In this document: positions 9,176 to 17,846 of the stretch, one piece after another
How the letters are laid out: each line of letters opens with the position of its first letter
Position numbering within the stretch: the first letter of the stretch is position 1
Assembly (NCBI RefSeq): GCF_029643425.1
Contig: NZ_CP119106.1
Span: forward strand, 3,224,001 to 3,288,000
Source: Isoptericola sp. AK164
Lineage (GTDB): Bacteria; Actinomycetota; Actinomycetes; Actinomycetales; Cellulomonadaceae
Direction: 5' to 3'
DNA: 64,000 bases
Position numbers and translations under genes: made by a program
The notes under the pieces: model-generated
Told to the model about the DNA's origin: nothing
The model's database searches: none
Seen by the model: the letters and a program-made list of their open reading frames with translations, nothing else

Positions 9176-10549
9176 ATGACGGACACCGCAGGCTTCGGCC
9201 AGGTCGAGACGGCGCTGGTGGGCGCCACGCCCCCCGCCGACAACCACACCGCGTTCCTGCGCGCGCAGGACGCGATCCCCGGCGGGGTGAACTCGCCGGT
9301 GCGCGCCTACGGCTCGGTCGGCGGGGACCCGCGGTTCCTCGCCTCCGCGCGCGGCCCGTACGTCACCGACGTGGCCGGGCGCGAGTACGTCGACCTCGTG
9401 GGGTCCTGGGGTCCGGCGCTGCTCGGCCACGCCCACCCCGAGGTGGTCGCCGCCGTGCAGGAAGCGGCCTCGCGGGGCCTGTCGTTCGGGGCGCCCACGG
9501 TGGGCGAGGTCGAGCTGGCCGAGGAGATCCGACGGCGCGTCCCGGCCGCCGAGCACGTCCGGCTCGTCTCGACGGGCACCGAGGCGACGATGACGGCGGT
9601 GCGCCTCGCCCGCGGCGTCACCGGCCGTCCGCTGGTCGTGAAGTTCGCGGGCTGCTACCACGGGCACGTCGACTCGCTGCTCGCCGAGGCCGGCTCCGGC
9701 GTCGCGACGCTGTCCATGCCGGGGTCGGCCGGCGTCACCGAGGCCTCCGCGGCCGAGACGCTCGTCCTGCCGTACAACGACCTGGCGGCCGTCGAGGCGG
9801 CGTTCGCCGCGCACGGTGACCGCATCGCCGCGGTCATCACCGAGGCGGCCCCGGCCAACATGGGCGTGGTGCCGCCGGCGCCGGGCTTCAACGCGGGCCT
9901 GCGCCGGCTGACGTCGCAGCACGGGGCGCTGCTGATCCTCGACGAGGTGCTCACCGGGTTCCGGGTCTCCGACGCCGGTTACTGGGGGCTGGCCCGGGAG
10001 CAGGGCGAGGACTGGACCCCCGACCTGTTCACCTTCGGCAAGGTCGTGGGCGGCGGGATGCCCGTGGCCGCGCTGGCCGGACCGGCGTCGGTCATGGACC
10101 ACCTGGCGCCGACGGGTCCCGTGTACCAGGCGGGGACCCTGTCCGGGAACCCGGTGGCCGTGGCGGCCGGCCTGGCGACGCTGCGGCTGGCCGACGAGCT
10201 CGTCTACGAGCGCGTGGCCCAGGTGGCCGACACCGTCTCGAGCGCGCTCGGCGAGGCGCTGGACGCCGAGGGCGTGCCGCACCGTGTGCAGCGCGTCGGC
10301 TCGCTGTTCTCGGTCTTCTTCGGCGAGGCCGCGGCGCGCGACGGCGTGGCGTCGTTCGCGGACGCCCAGGCCCAGGACGTGTTCCGGCACAGGCCGTTCT
10401 TCCACGCCATGCTCGACGCGGGCGTGAACCTGCCGCCGTCGCTCTTCGAGGCCTGGTTCTGCTCGGCCGCGCACGACGAGGACGCCGTCGGTCGCGTCCT
10501 CGAGGCGCTGCCGTCCGCCGCGCGGGCCGCGGCGGCCGCGACGGCCTGA
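9176..10549 (+). CDS. hemL: Glutamate-1-semialdehyde 2,1-aminomutase
   Basis: PLP enzyme producing 5-aminolevulinate from the HemA product. 457 residues. [11 protein letters not shown] opens the domain; [36 protein letters not shown] and [12 protein letters not shown] follow, with Lys289 as the PLP Schiff-base residue; [15 protein letters not shown] closes the core. ATG 9176 is supported by GGAAGGA at 9163-9169. The gap of 44 bases from hemB is compatible with one transcript. A strong hairpin follows at 10576-10602. Confidence 0.97.
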   Translation: MTDTAGFGQVETALVGATPPADNHTAFLRAQDAIPGGVNSPVRAYGSVGGDPRFLASARGPYVTDVAGREYVDLVGSWGPALLGHAHPEVVAAVQEAASRGLSFGAPTVGEVELAEEIRRRVPAAEHVRLVSTGTEATMTAVRLARGVTGRPLVVKFAGCYHGHVDSLLAEAGSGVATLSMPGSAGVTEASAAETLVLPYNDLAAVEAAFAAHGDRIAAVITEAAPANMGVVPPAPGFNAGLRRLTSQHGALLILDEVLTGFRVSDAGYWGLAREQGEDWTPDLFTFGKVVGGGMPVAALAGPASVMDHLAPTGPVYQAGTLSGNPVAVAAGLATLRLADELVYERVAQVADTVSSALGEALDAEGVPHRVQRVGSLFSVFFGEAAARDGVASFADAQAQDVFRHRPFFHAMLDAGVNLPPSLFEAWFCSAAHDEDAVGRVLEALPSAARAAAAATA

Positions 10550-10575
10550 CGCCGCGCGACGCCGGAACCGCCCGA

Positions 10576-10602
10576 CCCCGGTACCCCCAGCGGGTACCGG
10601 GG
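10576..10602. terminator. Bidirectional hairpin terminator between hemL and the BNR gene
   Basis: A perfect 11-bp stem CCCCGGTACCC (10576-10586) / 10592-10602 with loop CCAGC. It sits between convergent genes ending at 10549 and 10619. There is no U-tract, as is common at very high GC. Confidence 0.7.
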
Positions 10603-10618
10603 CCGACGTGCGTCCGCG

Positions 10619-11914
10619 TCACGACCCGTGCAGCACCACCTCGCACCGGTAGTGCTGCGAGGCGGTCATCTCCCCGCGGAACCACAGCAACGGGCGGTTC
10701 CCCGGGTCGCCGGGGGCGACGATCGGACGCAGGTTGTCGACGGCGGAGTCCTCGGTGACGGCCGTCCACGCCCAGGTCGCGCCGCCGTCGGCCGTGCGGC
10801 CGTGGAAGATCTCGTGGTGCGCCAGCACGGTGCCGTCGCGGGGGTCGACGGGGGTCGAGACGTACAGCGAGTCGAGGTCCTCGGGATCGATCGCGGCCAG
10901 GCCCGTGTAGTCCTGCTCGTGCGGCAGCAGCCCGGGGCCGGCCAGGGCGAGGTGGTGGACCTCCCACTCGCCGCCGGGCGCGAGCCGGGCGTAGAGGAAC
11001 CGATGGTCGGTGACGTCGCGGAACCGCTCGAAGGCGTCGGCCGGGTCGTCGGGGGTGTCGTGGCGCGCGGTGACCACCATCGCGACGGTGCCGTCGGCGG
11101 CGCGTCGGACGTCGGTGGTCCAGCAGTGGGTCACGGGCACCCCGCCGTGCACCGAGCCCGCGGCGACGACCGTCGTCAGCCCCTCCTGCGAGAGCCCCTC
11201 GCCGTGCAGCGGGTCGGGGTCGAGCACGCTGCCGTCCGAGCGCCGCAGCGCCCCGTCGGCGAGGTAGCCGTGGTAGATCGAGTTGTCGAAGTCCCGCGGG
11301 TGGTGGTCGGTGGTGACGACGTCGATGCGGTCGGGCGACCCGGGGCGTGAGGAGTACCGCGTGTAGCCGTTGACGTAGCCGACCTTGGGCCGCGTGAACA
11401 GCTTGCCGGCGTAGGCCCAGGTCTCGCCGTCGTCGTCGGAGACGAGCGCGCACTGGTCGTCGTTGACGGCGCGGGCGAAGCAGTACAGCCGCCCGTCGAG
11501 CTCGTGCAGGTTGGCGTAGGTGACGCCGGCGCCGCCGGTGCGCTCGCTCCAGTCGTAGGTGCGTTCCGGCCCCCACGGGCCACGGGGATCGTCCGTGTCG
11601 CTGATCCGCCAGCGGGTGAGGTCGTCGGTCTTGTGCTTGGCGTAGACGGCCAGCCAGCGGCCGTCCCGGCGCCGCCAGAGCGCCGGGGCGTCGTGGTCGT
11701 CGGCCTCGAGCCGTTCGTGCAGCGGGACGACGACGGACCCCCCGGTGGCGAGGTCGACCACCGTCAGCTCGATGGTTCCGGCCCGGGCCTCGCCCCCGGG
11801 GCCCTCGGGCGCCGCCACCGACCCCACCACCAGGGTCCCGGTGCCCGGGTCCGTCAGGGCACGTTCGTCCTGGAACCAGCACCACGCACCGTTGTCGTTG
11901 ATCGTCCGGGTCAT
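10619..11914 (-). CDS. BNR-repeat (sialidase-fold) glycan-active protein
   Basis: 431 residues resembling BNR repeat-containing family proteins with a sialidase-like propeller. Short BNR/Asp-box-like blocks are visible: VSDDDGETWAY and GRTADGGATWAW; aromatic/acidic segments such as NDNGAWCWFQDERAL at the N-terminus and DQDYTGL-type loops suggest carbohydrate contact. No signal peptide is seen, so a cytoplasmic role on imported oligosaccharide is plausible; the exact substrate is unknown. ATG 11914 follows GGAGGGG. A LacI-type operator lies immediately upstream (11926-11939), suggesting sugar-responsive repression. No transporter or LacI gene adjoins it. Confidence 0.7.
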   Translation of the reverse strand: MTRTINDNGAWCWFQDERALTDPGTGTLVVGSVAAPEGPGGEARAGTIELTVVDLATGGSVVVPLHERLEADDHDAPALWRRRDGRWLAVYAKHKTDDLTRWRISDTDDPRGPWGPERTYDWSERTGGAGVTYANLHELDGRLYCFARAVNDDQCALVSDDDGETWAYAGKLFTRPKVGYVNGYTRYSSRPGSPDRIDVVTTDHHPRDFDNSIYHGYLADGALRRSDGSVLDPDPLHGEGLSQEGLTTVVAAGSVHGGVPVTHCWTTDVRRAADGTVAMVVTARHDTPDDPADAFERFRDVTDHRFLYARLAPGGEWEVHHLALAGPGLLPHEQDYTGLAAIDPEDLDSLYVSTPVDPRDGTVLAHHEIFHGRTADGGATWAWTAVTEDSAVDNLRPIVAPGDPGNRPLLWFRGEMTASQHYRCEVVLHGS

Positions 11915-11925
11915 CGTCCCCTCCG

Positions 11926-11939
11926 TGTAAGCGCTTTCC
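11926..11939. promoter_or_regulatory. LacI/cre-type operator
   Basis: TGTAAGCGCTTTCC contains the palindrome AAGCGCTT centred between 11932 and 11933 and matches the general shape of LacI-family operators (a CG centre with AA/TT flanks). It lies 12 bases upstream of the leftward BNR gene's start codon, overlapping the probable transcription start, so repression is expected. Confidence 0.65.
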
Positions 11940-12088
11940 GTCACTCTCTCACGAATTCGCCCCCGCGCGGCACGGCGTCCCACGTCTCGCGCGCATTCAC
12001 GAGACCCTGGTCACGACCGGCACATTTCTGTACGTTTGTGCACCTTGACGCATCGCGCACCCGGAACGGTGGCAGGAGAGGAACAGAG

Positions 12089-12565
12089 ATGAACAAGTCC
12101 GAGCTCGCCGCGGCGGTCGCGGAGCGCACCGAGAGCACTCCCACCGAGGCCCGCCGGCAGGTCGACGCCGTCCTGGACTCCATCGTCGAGAGCGTCTCCG
12201 CAGGCGAGCGCGTCTCCCTGCTCGGCTTCGGCACGTTCACGGGCGCCGAGCGACCTGCACGGACGGCCCGCAACCCGCGCACCGGCGACACGATCGACGT
12301 CCCCGCCGCCGTCGTGCCCCGGTTCCGCGCCGGCTCGGGGTTCAAGGCGCGCGTCTCCGGCAGCGAGCCCGCGCCGGCCCGCTCGTCCGCGTCGGCCGCC
12401 TCGACCGGCACGTCGGCCGCCCCGTCGAAGTCCTCGTCCTCGAAGGCGTCGTCGAAGTCGTCGTCGAAGGACAAGAAGTCCGACAAGGACAAGGGCTCGA
12501 AGAATTCGACGAAGGACTCGAAGAAGAAGTCCAAGAAGAAGAACAAGAAGTCGAAGAAGAAGTAG
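12089..12565 (+). CDS. HU-family nucleoid protein with lysine-rich tail (HupB-like)
   Basis: 158 residues. The first about 90 form an HU domain: MNKSELAAAVAERT, LLGFGTFTGAERPARTARNPRTGD with the DNA-contacting proline arm region. From about residue 95 the protein becomes a Ser/Lys tail ending in repeated KKKSKKKNKKSKKK-type clusters. Mycobacterial and related actinobacterial HupB proteins have comparable basic tails that bind DNA or RNA and are post-translationally modified; that role is inferred. ATG 12089 follows GGAGAGG. It diverges from the BNR gene. A second, tail-less HU is encoded at 22856-23137. Confidence 0.92.
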   Translation: MNKSELAAAVAERTESTPTEARRQVDAVLDSIVESVSAGERVSLLGFGTFTGAERPARTARNPRTGDTIDVPAAVVPRFRAGSGFKARVSGSEPAPARSSASAASTGTSAAPSKSSSSKASSKSSSKDKKSDKDKGSKNSTKDSKKKSKKKNKKSKKK

Positions 12566-12649
12566 CGGTGCGCCGGCCGGTCCGGCCCGCGTCCGGCGTC
12601 GGCCGCGCCGGCGGCGCCGACGCGGCCGCGGTCCTGTGGCGCAGACCTC

Positions 12650-12677
12650 TTGACCGCATACCCCCTGAGGGTATGCT
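12650..12677 (+). promoter_or_regulatory. csoR promoter with overlapping CsoR operator
   Basis: TTGACC (12650-12655) and TATGCT (12672-12677) form a promoter with 16-base spacing. The spacer holds the palindrome GCATACCC-CCTGA-GGGTATGC (12656-12676), the arrangement known for CsoR sites. The -10 ends six bases before the csoR ATG, so the mRNA is probably leaderless. Confidence 0.85.
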
Positions 12678-12683
12678 GGAGCC

Positions 12684-13040
12684 ATGACCGAGACCGCAGC
12701 AGCCGCCCCCGAGAGCGCCGCCGTCCGCGACGACCCGGCTCCCGCGGAGCACGACGGCCCGCACGGGTACGCCTCGGACAAGGCCGCCTACCTCAAGCGC
12801 ATGCGCCGCATCGAGGGGCAGGTCCGCGGCATCGCCCGGATGATCGACGACGACGTCTACTGCATCGACATCCTCACCCAGGTGTCCGCCGTGACCAAGG
12901 CGCTGCAGTCCGTGAGCCTGGCGCTGGTCGAGGACCACCTCAACCACTGCGTCGTCGACGCCGCGCGCGAGTCCGACGAGGCAGGAGCCGCCAAGGTCAA
13001 GGAGGCGACCGCCGCCATCGGCCGCCTCGTCCGCAGCTGA
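12684..13040 (+). CDS. csoR: Copper-sensing transcriptional repressor CsoR
   Basis: 118 residues, all-alpha CsoR fold. After a disordered, acidic N-terminus of about 25 residues come YLKRMRRIEGQVRGIARMI, then VYCIDILTQ and DHLNHCV: the Cys / His-x-x-x-Cys Cu(I) ligand set is intact. Apo-CsoR represses and Cu(I) releases it; the palindrome over its own promoter implies autoregulation of the csoR, HMA-like and copA unit. ATG 12684 has no Shine-Dalgarno and sits seven bases after the -10, fitting leaderless initiation. Confidence 0.95.
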   Translation: MTETAAAAPESAAVRDDPAPAEHDGPHGYASDKAAYLKRMRRIEGQVRGIARMIDDDVYCIDILTQVSAVTKALQSVSLALVEDHLNHCVVDAARESDEAGAAKVKEATAAIGRLVRS

Positions 13041-13062
13041 CCCGAGGAGACACAGGAGCACC

Positions 13063-13377
13063 ATGAGCACCGTCACCACCCTGGGCGTCACCGGCCTGAC
13101 GAGCGCCGACTCGGTCGCCCGCGTCACCGAGCAGCTCGAGACCGTCGAGCGGGTCGAGCACGTCAGCATCGTGCTCGAGTCCGACGGCGAGTCCGAGGTG
13201 AGCGTCTTCTCGGACCAGCCCGTCGACGAGGACGCCCTGCGCGGCGCCGTCGACACCGCCGGCTACGCCGTCGCCTCCGTCGAGGTCCAGACCGACGCCC
13301 TGGCCGCCCAGCAGGCCGAGCAGGCTCCCGCCAAGCAGCGGGCGCACGACGACGCCGCACGCGGCGCCGACGACTGA
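13063..13377 (+). CDS. HMA-fold protein lacking the CxxC metal site (degenerate CopZ-like)
   Basis: 104 residues between csoR and copA, where copper chaperone CopZ is usually encoded. The ferredoxin-like pattern of an HMA domain is recognisable (TTLGVTGLTSADSVARVTEQLETVERVEHVSIVLE ... ALRGAVDTAGYAV in outline), but the metal loop that should read MxCxxC is GLTSADS: both cysteines are missing and the protein has no cysteine at all. The tail after residue 80 is Gln/Ala-rich and disordered. It cannot bind Cu(I) by the usual site. RBS-like AGGAG precedes ATG 13063. Confidence 0.75.
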   Translation: MSTVTTLGVTGLTSADSVARVTEQLETVERVEHVSIVLESDGESEVSVFSDQPVDEDALRGAVDTAGYAVASVEVQTDALAAQQAEQAPAKQRAHDDAARGADD

Positions 13378-13560
13378 GCGCTCCCCGCACCCCCAGCCTG
13401 CGGGAGCACCCGCCACCGCGGACCGTCCGCCGATCCGCCGTCCCCCGGGACGACGCGGACCCTCCGCGCCGCGCCGACCACCCCTCGGCGCCCCGACCAC
13501 GACGGCCGCCACCCCGGACCGTCGCCGGTGACATCCCCGCACGTCCCCAGGAGTCACCCC

Positions 13561-16056
13561 ATGACCACCACCCCCACCCCCGCCGTGCGCGAGGTCGACC
13601 TCGCCGTGTCGGGCATGACCTGCGCCAGCTGCGTCGCGCGGGTCGAGAAGAAGCTCGCCAAGCTGCCCGGTGTCGAGGCCACCGTCAACCTGCCGCTCGA
13701 GAGCGCGCACGTGGTCCTCACCGAGGAGCACGACGACGACGACCTGCTGCAGGCCGTCGCCTCCGCCGGGTACACCGCGACCGTCACGCGGTCGCGGGCC
13801 GCCGCCGTGCCGTCGGAGCCGCAGCCGGAGCCGGAGTCGTCCGCGGAGCCCGCTCCCCCGACCGACGAGACGGCCGCGGGGACCGACGGGGCACCCGCCG
13901 CGAGCGACGAGGCACCCCTCGCGAGCGACGAGGCACCCGCCGCGGGCGGTGCCGAGTACCGCGGGGCGGACCTGCTGCGCCGGCTGCGCGTGTCCGCGGT
14001 GCTGACGGTGCCCGTCGTCGCGCTCTCGATGGTGCCGGCGTGGCAGTTCCCCGGCTGGCAGTGGGTCGTGGCCGCCCTCGCGCTGCCCGTGGTGACCTGG
14101 GGCGCCTGGCCGTTCCACACCGCGGCCGCCCGCGCCGCCCGCCACGGCTCGTCGACGATGGACACCCTGGTCTCGATCGGCGTCGTGGCCGCCACGCTGT
14201 GGTCGCTGTGGGCGCTGCTGCTGGGCGGCGCCGGCGAGATCGGCATGACCATGGACGTCTCCCTGCTCCCCTCGCGGGAGCACGCCGGCGCCCCGGAGCT
14301 CTACTTCGAGGTCGCCGCCGTGGTGACGACCTTCCTGCTGGCCGGCCGGTACGCCGAGCACCGCTCGAAGCGCCGGGCCGGTGACGCCCTGCGGACCCTG
14401 CTGGCCATGGGTGCCAAGGAGGCCGAACGCGTGCGCACGCGGCCCGACGGCACCCCGGTCACCCGCGACGACGGCCGGCACGTCACCGACCTCGTCGCCG
14501 TGTCCGCCCTGCGCGTCGGCGACCTGTTCACCGCGCGCCCCGGGTCCACGATCGCCACCGACGGCGAGGTCGTCGAGGGCACCTCGGCGGTGGACACCTC
14601 GCTGCTGACCGGTGAGCCCGTGCCGGTGGACGTCGGACCCGGCGACGCGGTCACCGGCGCCACCGTCAACACCTCGGGCCACCTGCTGGTGCGGGCCACC
14701 CGCGTCGGCGAGGAGACGACGCTGGCGCAGATCGGCCGCCTCGTCGCCCAGGCGCAGACGGGCAAGGCCCCCGTGCAGCGCCTGGCGGACCGCATCTCGG
14801 CCGTGTTCGTGCCGATCGTGCTGACGCTGTCCGTGCTGACGCTCGGTGGCTGGCTGCTCGCCGGCGCGGACCTGCCGTTCGCCTTCACCGCGGCGGTGGC
14901 GGTGCTCATCATCGCCTGCCCGTGCGCCCTCGGTCTGGCGACCCCCACGGCCCTGCTGGTCGGGACGGGCCGCGGCGCCCAGCTCGGCATCCTCATCAAG
15001 GGACCGGAGATCCTGGAGTCCACCCGCCGCATCGACACCGTGGTGCTCGACAAGACCGGCACCGTCACCGCCGGCGCGATGGCGCTGGAGGACGTCGTCC
15101 CGGCCCCCGGCGTCGACGCCGACGAGGCGCTGCGGTACGCCGCCGCCGTCGAGGCACGCAGCGAGCACCCGATCGCCCGGGCGGTCGCCGAGGCCCCCTC
15201 CGCCGGCGAGAGCCGTCGCCCCGCGGAGACCGGAGACGACGGCGTCGCCGTCGGCGCCCTGCAGGTGTTCGACTTCCGCACCGTCCCCGGCGGGGGCGTC
15301 GAGGCGGTCGTGCGCACGGCCCACTCCGGTCTCGGCGAGACCGGGCTCGGCGTCGGGGGCCTCGGCAGCCGGCGGGTCCTCGTGGGGCGCCCGAGCTGGC
15401 TCGACGAGACCGACGTCCACGTGCCCGACGAGGTGCGCGACGCCGTCGAGCAGGCCGAGAGCGACGGGGCGACCGCCGTCGTCGTCGCCTGGGACGGCTC
15501 CGCGCGCGCCGCGCTCGTGCTGCGCGACCCGGTCAAGCCGACGTCGGCCGAGGCCGTGCGCGAGCTGCGCGACCTCGGGCTGCGTCCGGTGCTGCTCACC
15601 GGGGACGCCGAGGGAGCGGCCCGCGCGGCCGCCGCCGAGGTCGGCATCGACGAGGTGATCGCCCGCGTCCTGCCGCAGGACAAGGCGGCGACGGTGTCCC
15701 GGCTGCAGGGCGAGGGGCGCACGGTGGCGATGGTCGGCGACGGCGTCAACGACGCCGCCGCCCTGGCCACCGCCGACCTCGGCCTGGCGATGGGCACCGG
15801 GACCGACGTCGCCATCGAGGCCAGCGACATCACGCTGGTCCGCGGGGACCTGCGGGCGGCGGCCACCGCCGTCCGGCTGTCCCGCCGGACGCTGCGGATC
15901 ATCAAGCAGAACCTGTTCTGGGCGTTCGCCTACAACGTCGCCGCGATCCCGCTGGCGGCGGCCGGCCTGCTCAACCCGATGATCGCGGGGGCGGCCATGG
16001 CGGCATCGTCGGTGATCGTGGTGAGCAACTCGCTGCGGCTGCGTCGCGCCGGCTGA
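13561..16056 (+). CDS. copA: Cu(I)-exporting P1B-type ATPase
   Basis: 831 residues. An N-terminal HMA domain has GMTCASC with Cys21 and Cys24, followed by a Pro/Ala/Glu linker (about residues 85-140). The membrane and catalytic parts carry TGEP (actuator), the intramembrane metal site ACPCALG, the phosphorylated Asp497 in DKTGT, SEHPIARA (the HP motif), and GDGVNDAAAL; NNLFWAF-like QNLFWAFAYN and a closing MAASS motif fit Cu(I) pumps. ATG 13561 is chosen over GTG 13528 because AGGAG lies at 13549-13553. Third gene of the csoR operon, 183 bases after the HMA-like gene. Confidence 0.95.
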   Translation: MTTTPTPAVREVDLAVSGMTCASCVARVEKKLAKLPGVEATVNLPLESAHVVLTEEHDDDDLLQAVASAGYTATVTRSRAAAVPSEPQPEPESSAEPAPPTDETAAGTDGAPAASDEAPLASDEAPAAGGAEYRGADLLRRLRVSAVLTVPVVALSMVPAWQFPGWQWVVAALALPVVTWGAWPFHTAAARAARHGSSTMDTLVSIGVVAATLWSLWALLLGGAGEIGMTMDVSLLPSREHAGAPELYFEVAAVVTTFLLAGRYAEHRSKRRAGDALRTLLAMGAKEAERVRTRPDGTPVTRDDGRHVTDLVAVSALRVGDLFTARPGSTIATDGEVVEGTSAVDTSLLTGEPVPVDVGPGDAVTGATVNTSGHLLVRATRVGEETTLAQIGRLVAQAQTGKAPVQRLADRISAVFVPIVLTLSVLTLGGWLLAGADLPFAFTAAVAVLIIACPCALGLATPTALLVGTGRGAQLGILIKGPEILESTRRIDTVVLDKTGTVTAGAMALEDVVPAPGVDADEALRYAAAVEARSEHPIARAVAEAPSAGESRRPAETGDDGVAVGALQVFDFRTVPGGGVEAVVRTAHSGLGETGLGVGGLGSRRVLVGRPSWLDETDVHVPDEVRDAVEQAESDGATAVVVAWDGSARAALVLRDPVKPTSAEAVRELRDLGLRPVLLTGDAEGAARAAAAEVGIDEVIARVLPQDKAATVSRLQGEGRTVAMVGDGVNDAAALATADLGLAMGTGTDVAIEASDITLVRGDLRAAATAVRLSRRTLRIIKQNLFWAFAYNVAAIPLAAAGLLNPMIAGAAMAASSVIVVSNSLRLRRAG

Positions 16057-16075
16057 CCGGCCGCCACGCACACCT

Positions 16076-16154
16076 CGCCCTCCCGTTGTGGGCATGAAAT
16101 CTGCAGGTCAGGATCGCTCCTGACCTGCAGATTTCATGCCCACAACGGAGGGCG
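16076..16154. repeat. Long palindromic repeat, copy 1
   Basis: A 30-bp perfect stem (16084-16113 with 16118-16147, loop TCGC), extended by further pairs to 16076/16154 with one bulged base. The arm begins CGTTGTGGGCATGAAATCTG. It fills the gap between convergent copA and the ABC permease, so it can act as a two-way terminator, but the same arm recurs at 18981-19044, so it is also a dispersed repeat. Confidence 0.9.
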
Positions 16155-16158
16155 GGGA

Positions 16159-16956
16159 TCAACGGAAGCGTCGACCCTCGTCACGGCGGTAGGCACGGAC
16201 GGCCAGCGCGGCGAACAGCACGGTCCAGCCGATCAGCACCGGCCACGCCGCGGCATAGGCGGCCTCGCCGGTCAGCGCCTGCACGAGCAGGTCGCGGCCG
16301 GCGCGGGTCGGGGTCCCCTGGGACAGCGTGTTCAGCCAGTCCGGGAACGCCACCGGCGGCAGGAACAGCCCGCCGGCGAACGCCAGCGGGAACAGCACGA
16401 CCTGCACCACCGGCAGGGCCGCCTTGGCCGACAGCGAGTAGCCGACGGCCATGCCGAGCAGCACGAACGGCACCGAGGTGGCCAGGATCGTCGCCACCCC
16501 GGCCAGCAGCTGCAGCAGCGTCACCGAGGCCGCGGTGAACAGCCAGCCGATGACGATCAGCGGCACCAGCCCGAACAGCGCGAAGATCGCGCCGTTGAGG
16601 ATCCGCGCGACCATGCGGGGTGCCGGGCCGGCCGGCAGGGACCGCACGAAGGGGTCGAACGGGAGCTGGCGGTCCTCGGCCACGCCGAGCCCGTAGGTGA
16701 ACAGGCTCGCCGAGCAGACGGCGAAGAGGGCGAGACCGGCCACGGCCATGGTCGCGTACACCGGGTTCTGCGCCACGTCGCTCTGCGGGACCACGAAGAA
16801 GAACATCGCCAGCGACGGGAAGAGCATGTTGCCCAGCACGGCGACGGGGATGCGCACGGTCTCCAGGAACTGGAACTTCAGGTGCAGCCATGTCAGGCGT
16901 GCCGGGCTCACGGTGCCCGACGGCGGGACCTGCGCGGCGGCGGTCGTGGCGGTCAT
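16159..16956 (-). CDS. ABC-2 type exporter permease
   Basis: 265 residues with six hydrophobic segments in the ABC-2 permease pattern (for example LGNMLFPSLAMFFFVV, MAVAGLALFAVCSASLF, ILNGAIFALFGLVPLIVIGWLF, PFVLLGMAVGYSL, VVLFPLAFAGGLFLPP). The PPVAFPDWLNTLSQGTPT segment before the last helix is the family's C-terminal signature. ATG 16956 overlaps the ATPase stop (ATGA). Last gene of a four-gene leftward operon; cargo unknown. Its stop lies five bases from the palindromic repeat. Confidence 0.88.
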   Translation of the reverse strand: MTATTAAAQVPPSGTVSPARLTWLHLKFQFLETVRIPVAVLGNMLFPSLAMFFFVVPQSDVAQNPVYATMAVAGLALFAVCSASLFTYGLGVAEDRQLPFDPFVRSLPAGPAPRMVARILNGAIFALFGLVPLIVIGWLFTAASVTLLQLLAGVATILATSVPFVLLGMAVGYSLSAKAALPVVQVVLFPLAFAGGLFLPPVAFPDWLNTLSQGTPTRAGRDLLVQALTGEAAYAAAWPVLIGWTVLFAALAVRAYRRDEGRRFR

Positions 16957-17846
16957 CGGTGGGCTCCTTCCAGGGTGTCCGCGGCGACCATCTCGGCGAA
17001 GGCCTCCTCGAGGCTGGCCCCGCGGATCTGCAGGTCCGAGAACTCCACGCCGGCCGAGACCAGGTCCCGGACCAGCGCGTCGGAGTCGGTGGTGTAGAGC
17101 TCCTGCGTGCCGTCGTCGCGGCGTTCGCCCCGGGCGACTCCGGGGAGCCCGGTCAGGTCGGTCGCGGCACGCAGCAGCACCCGACGCAGGCCGACGCGGC
17201 GCAGGATCCCGTCCAGGGAGTCGTCGGCCCGCACGACGCCGTGGTCGATGACCACGACGCGCTCGGCCAGCGCCTGCACCTCCTCGAGGTAGTGGCTGGT
17301 CAGCAGCACCGTCCCGCCCTCGGCGTGGTACCGCCGGATCGCGCCCCAGAGGGCCTGCCGCGCGGAGACGTCGAGCCCCGTCGTGGGTTCGTCGAGCAGG
17401 ATCACCCGGGGGCGCCCGACCAACGCCAGGGCGACGGCGAGCCGTCGCTTCTGACCGCCGGACAACGACCCGGTCTGCTTGCGGGCCTTGTCCGTCAGGC
17501 CGAACTGCTCGAGCAGGGCGGCGGTCGGCATCGGGTCCGGGAAGTGCCCGCCGACGAAGTCGACGACCTCGCCGACGCGCAGGGTGGGCGGCAGGCCCGT
17601 CTCCTGCGGGGTGACCCCCAGCCCGGTGCGGGTCGCGGCGTCGCGCGGGTCCCCGCCGAGCACCCGGACACCGCCCGTGTCGGGTCTCCGCTGGCCGCTG
17701 ACCAGCGACAGCAGGGTCGACTTGCCGGCGCCGTTCGGGCCGAGCAGGCCGACGAGCTCGCCGGGGCCGACGTCCAGGGTGACGTCGTCCAGGGCGACGA
17801 CCTCGCCGAACCGGCGGGTGACGCCGTCGACGGAGATGACCGTCAT
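16953..17846 (-). CDS. ABC exporter ATP-binding protein
   Basis: 297 residues. Walker A GPNGAGKST, Q-loop (VTPQETG), signature LSGGQKRRLAVA, Walker B VILLDEPTTGLD and the H-loop TSHYLEE are all intact. The C-terminal about 70 residues form the extra domain usual in DRA/NatA-type exporters. ATG 17846 follows GAGAGGAG and overlaps the stop of the upstream regulator gene (ATGA). Energises the permease encoded next; substrate not predictable. Confidence 0.93.
   Translation of the reverse strand: MTVISVDGVTRRFGEVVALDDVTLDVGPGELVGLLGPNGAGKSTLLSLVSGQRRPDTGGVRVLGGDPRDAATRTGLGVTPQETGLPPTLRVGEVVDFVGGHFPDPMPTAALLEQFGLTDKARKQTGSLSGGQKRRLAVALALVGRPRVILLDEPTTGLDVSARQALWGAIRRYHAEGGTVLLTSHYLEEVQALAERVVVIDHGVVRADDSLDGILRRVGLRRVLLRAATDLTGLPGVARGERRDDGTQELYTTDSDALVRDLVSAGVEFSDLQIRGASLEEAFAEMVAADTLEGAHR

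Noticed and set aside
12997-16095. A 1032-residue leftward open frame
   Set aside because: Antisense to copA, which has all P-type ATPase motifs.
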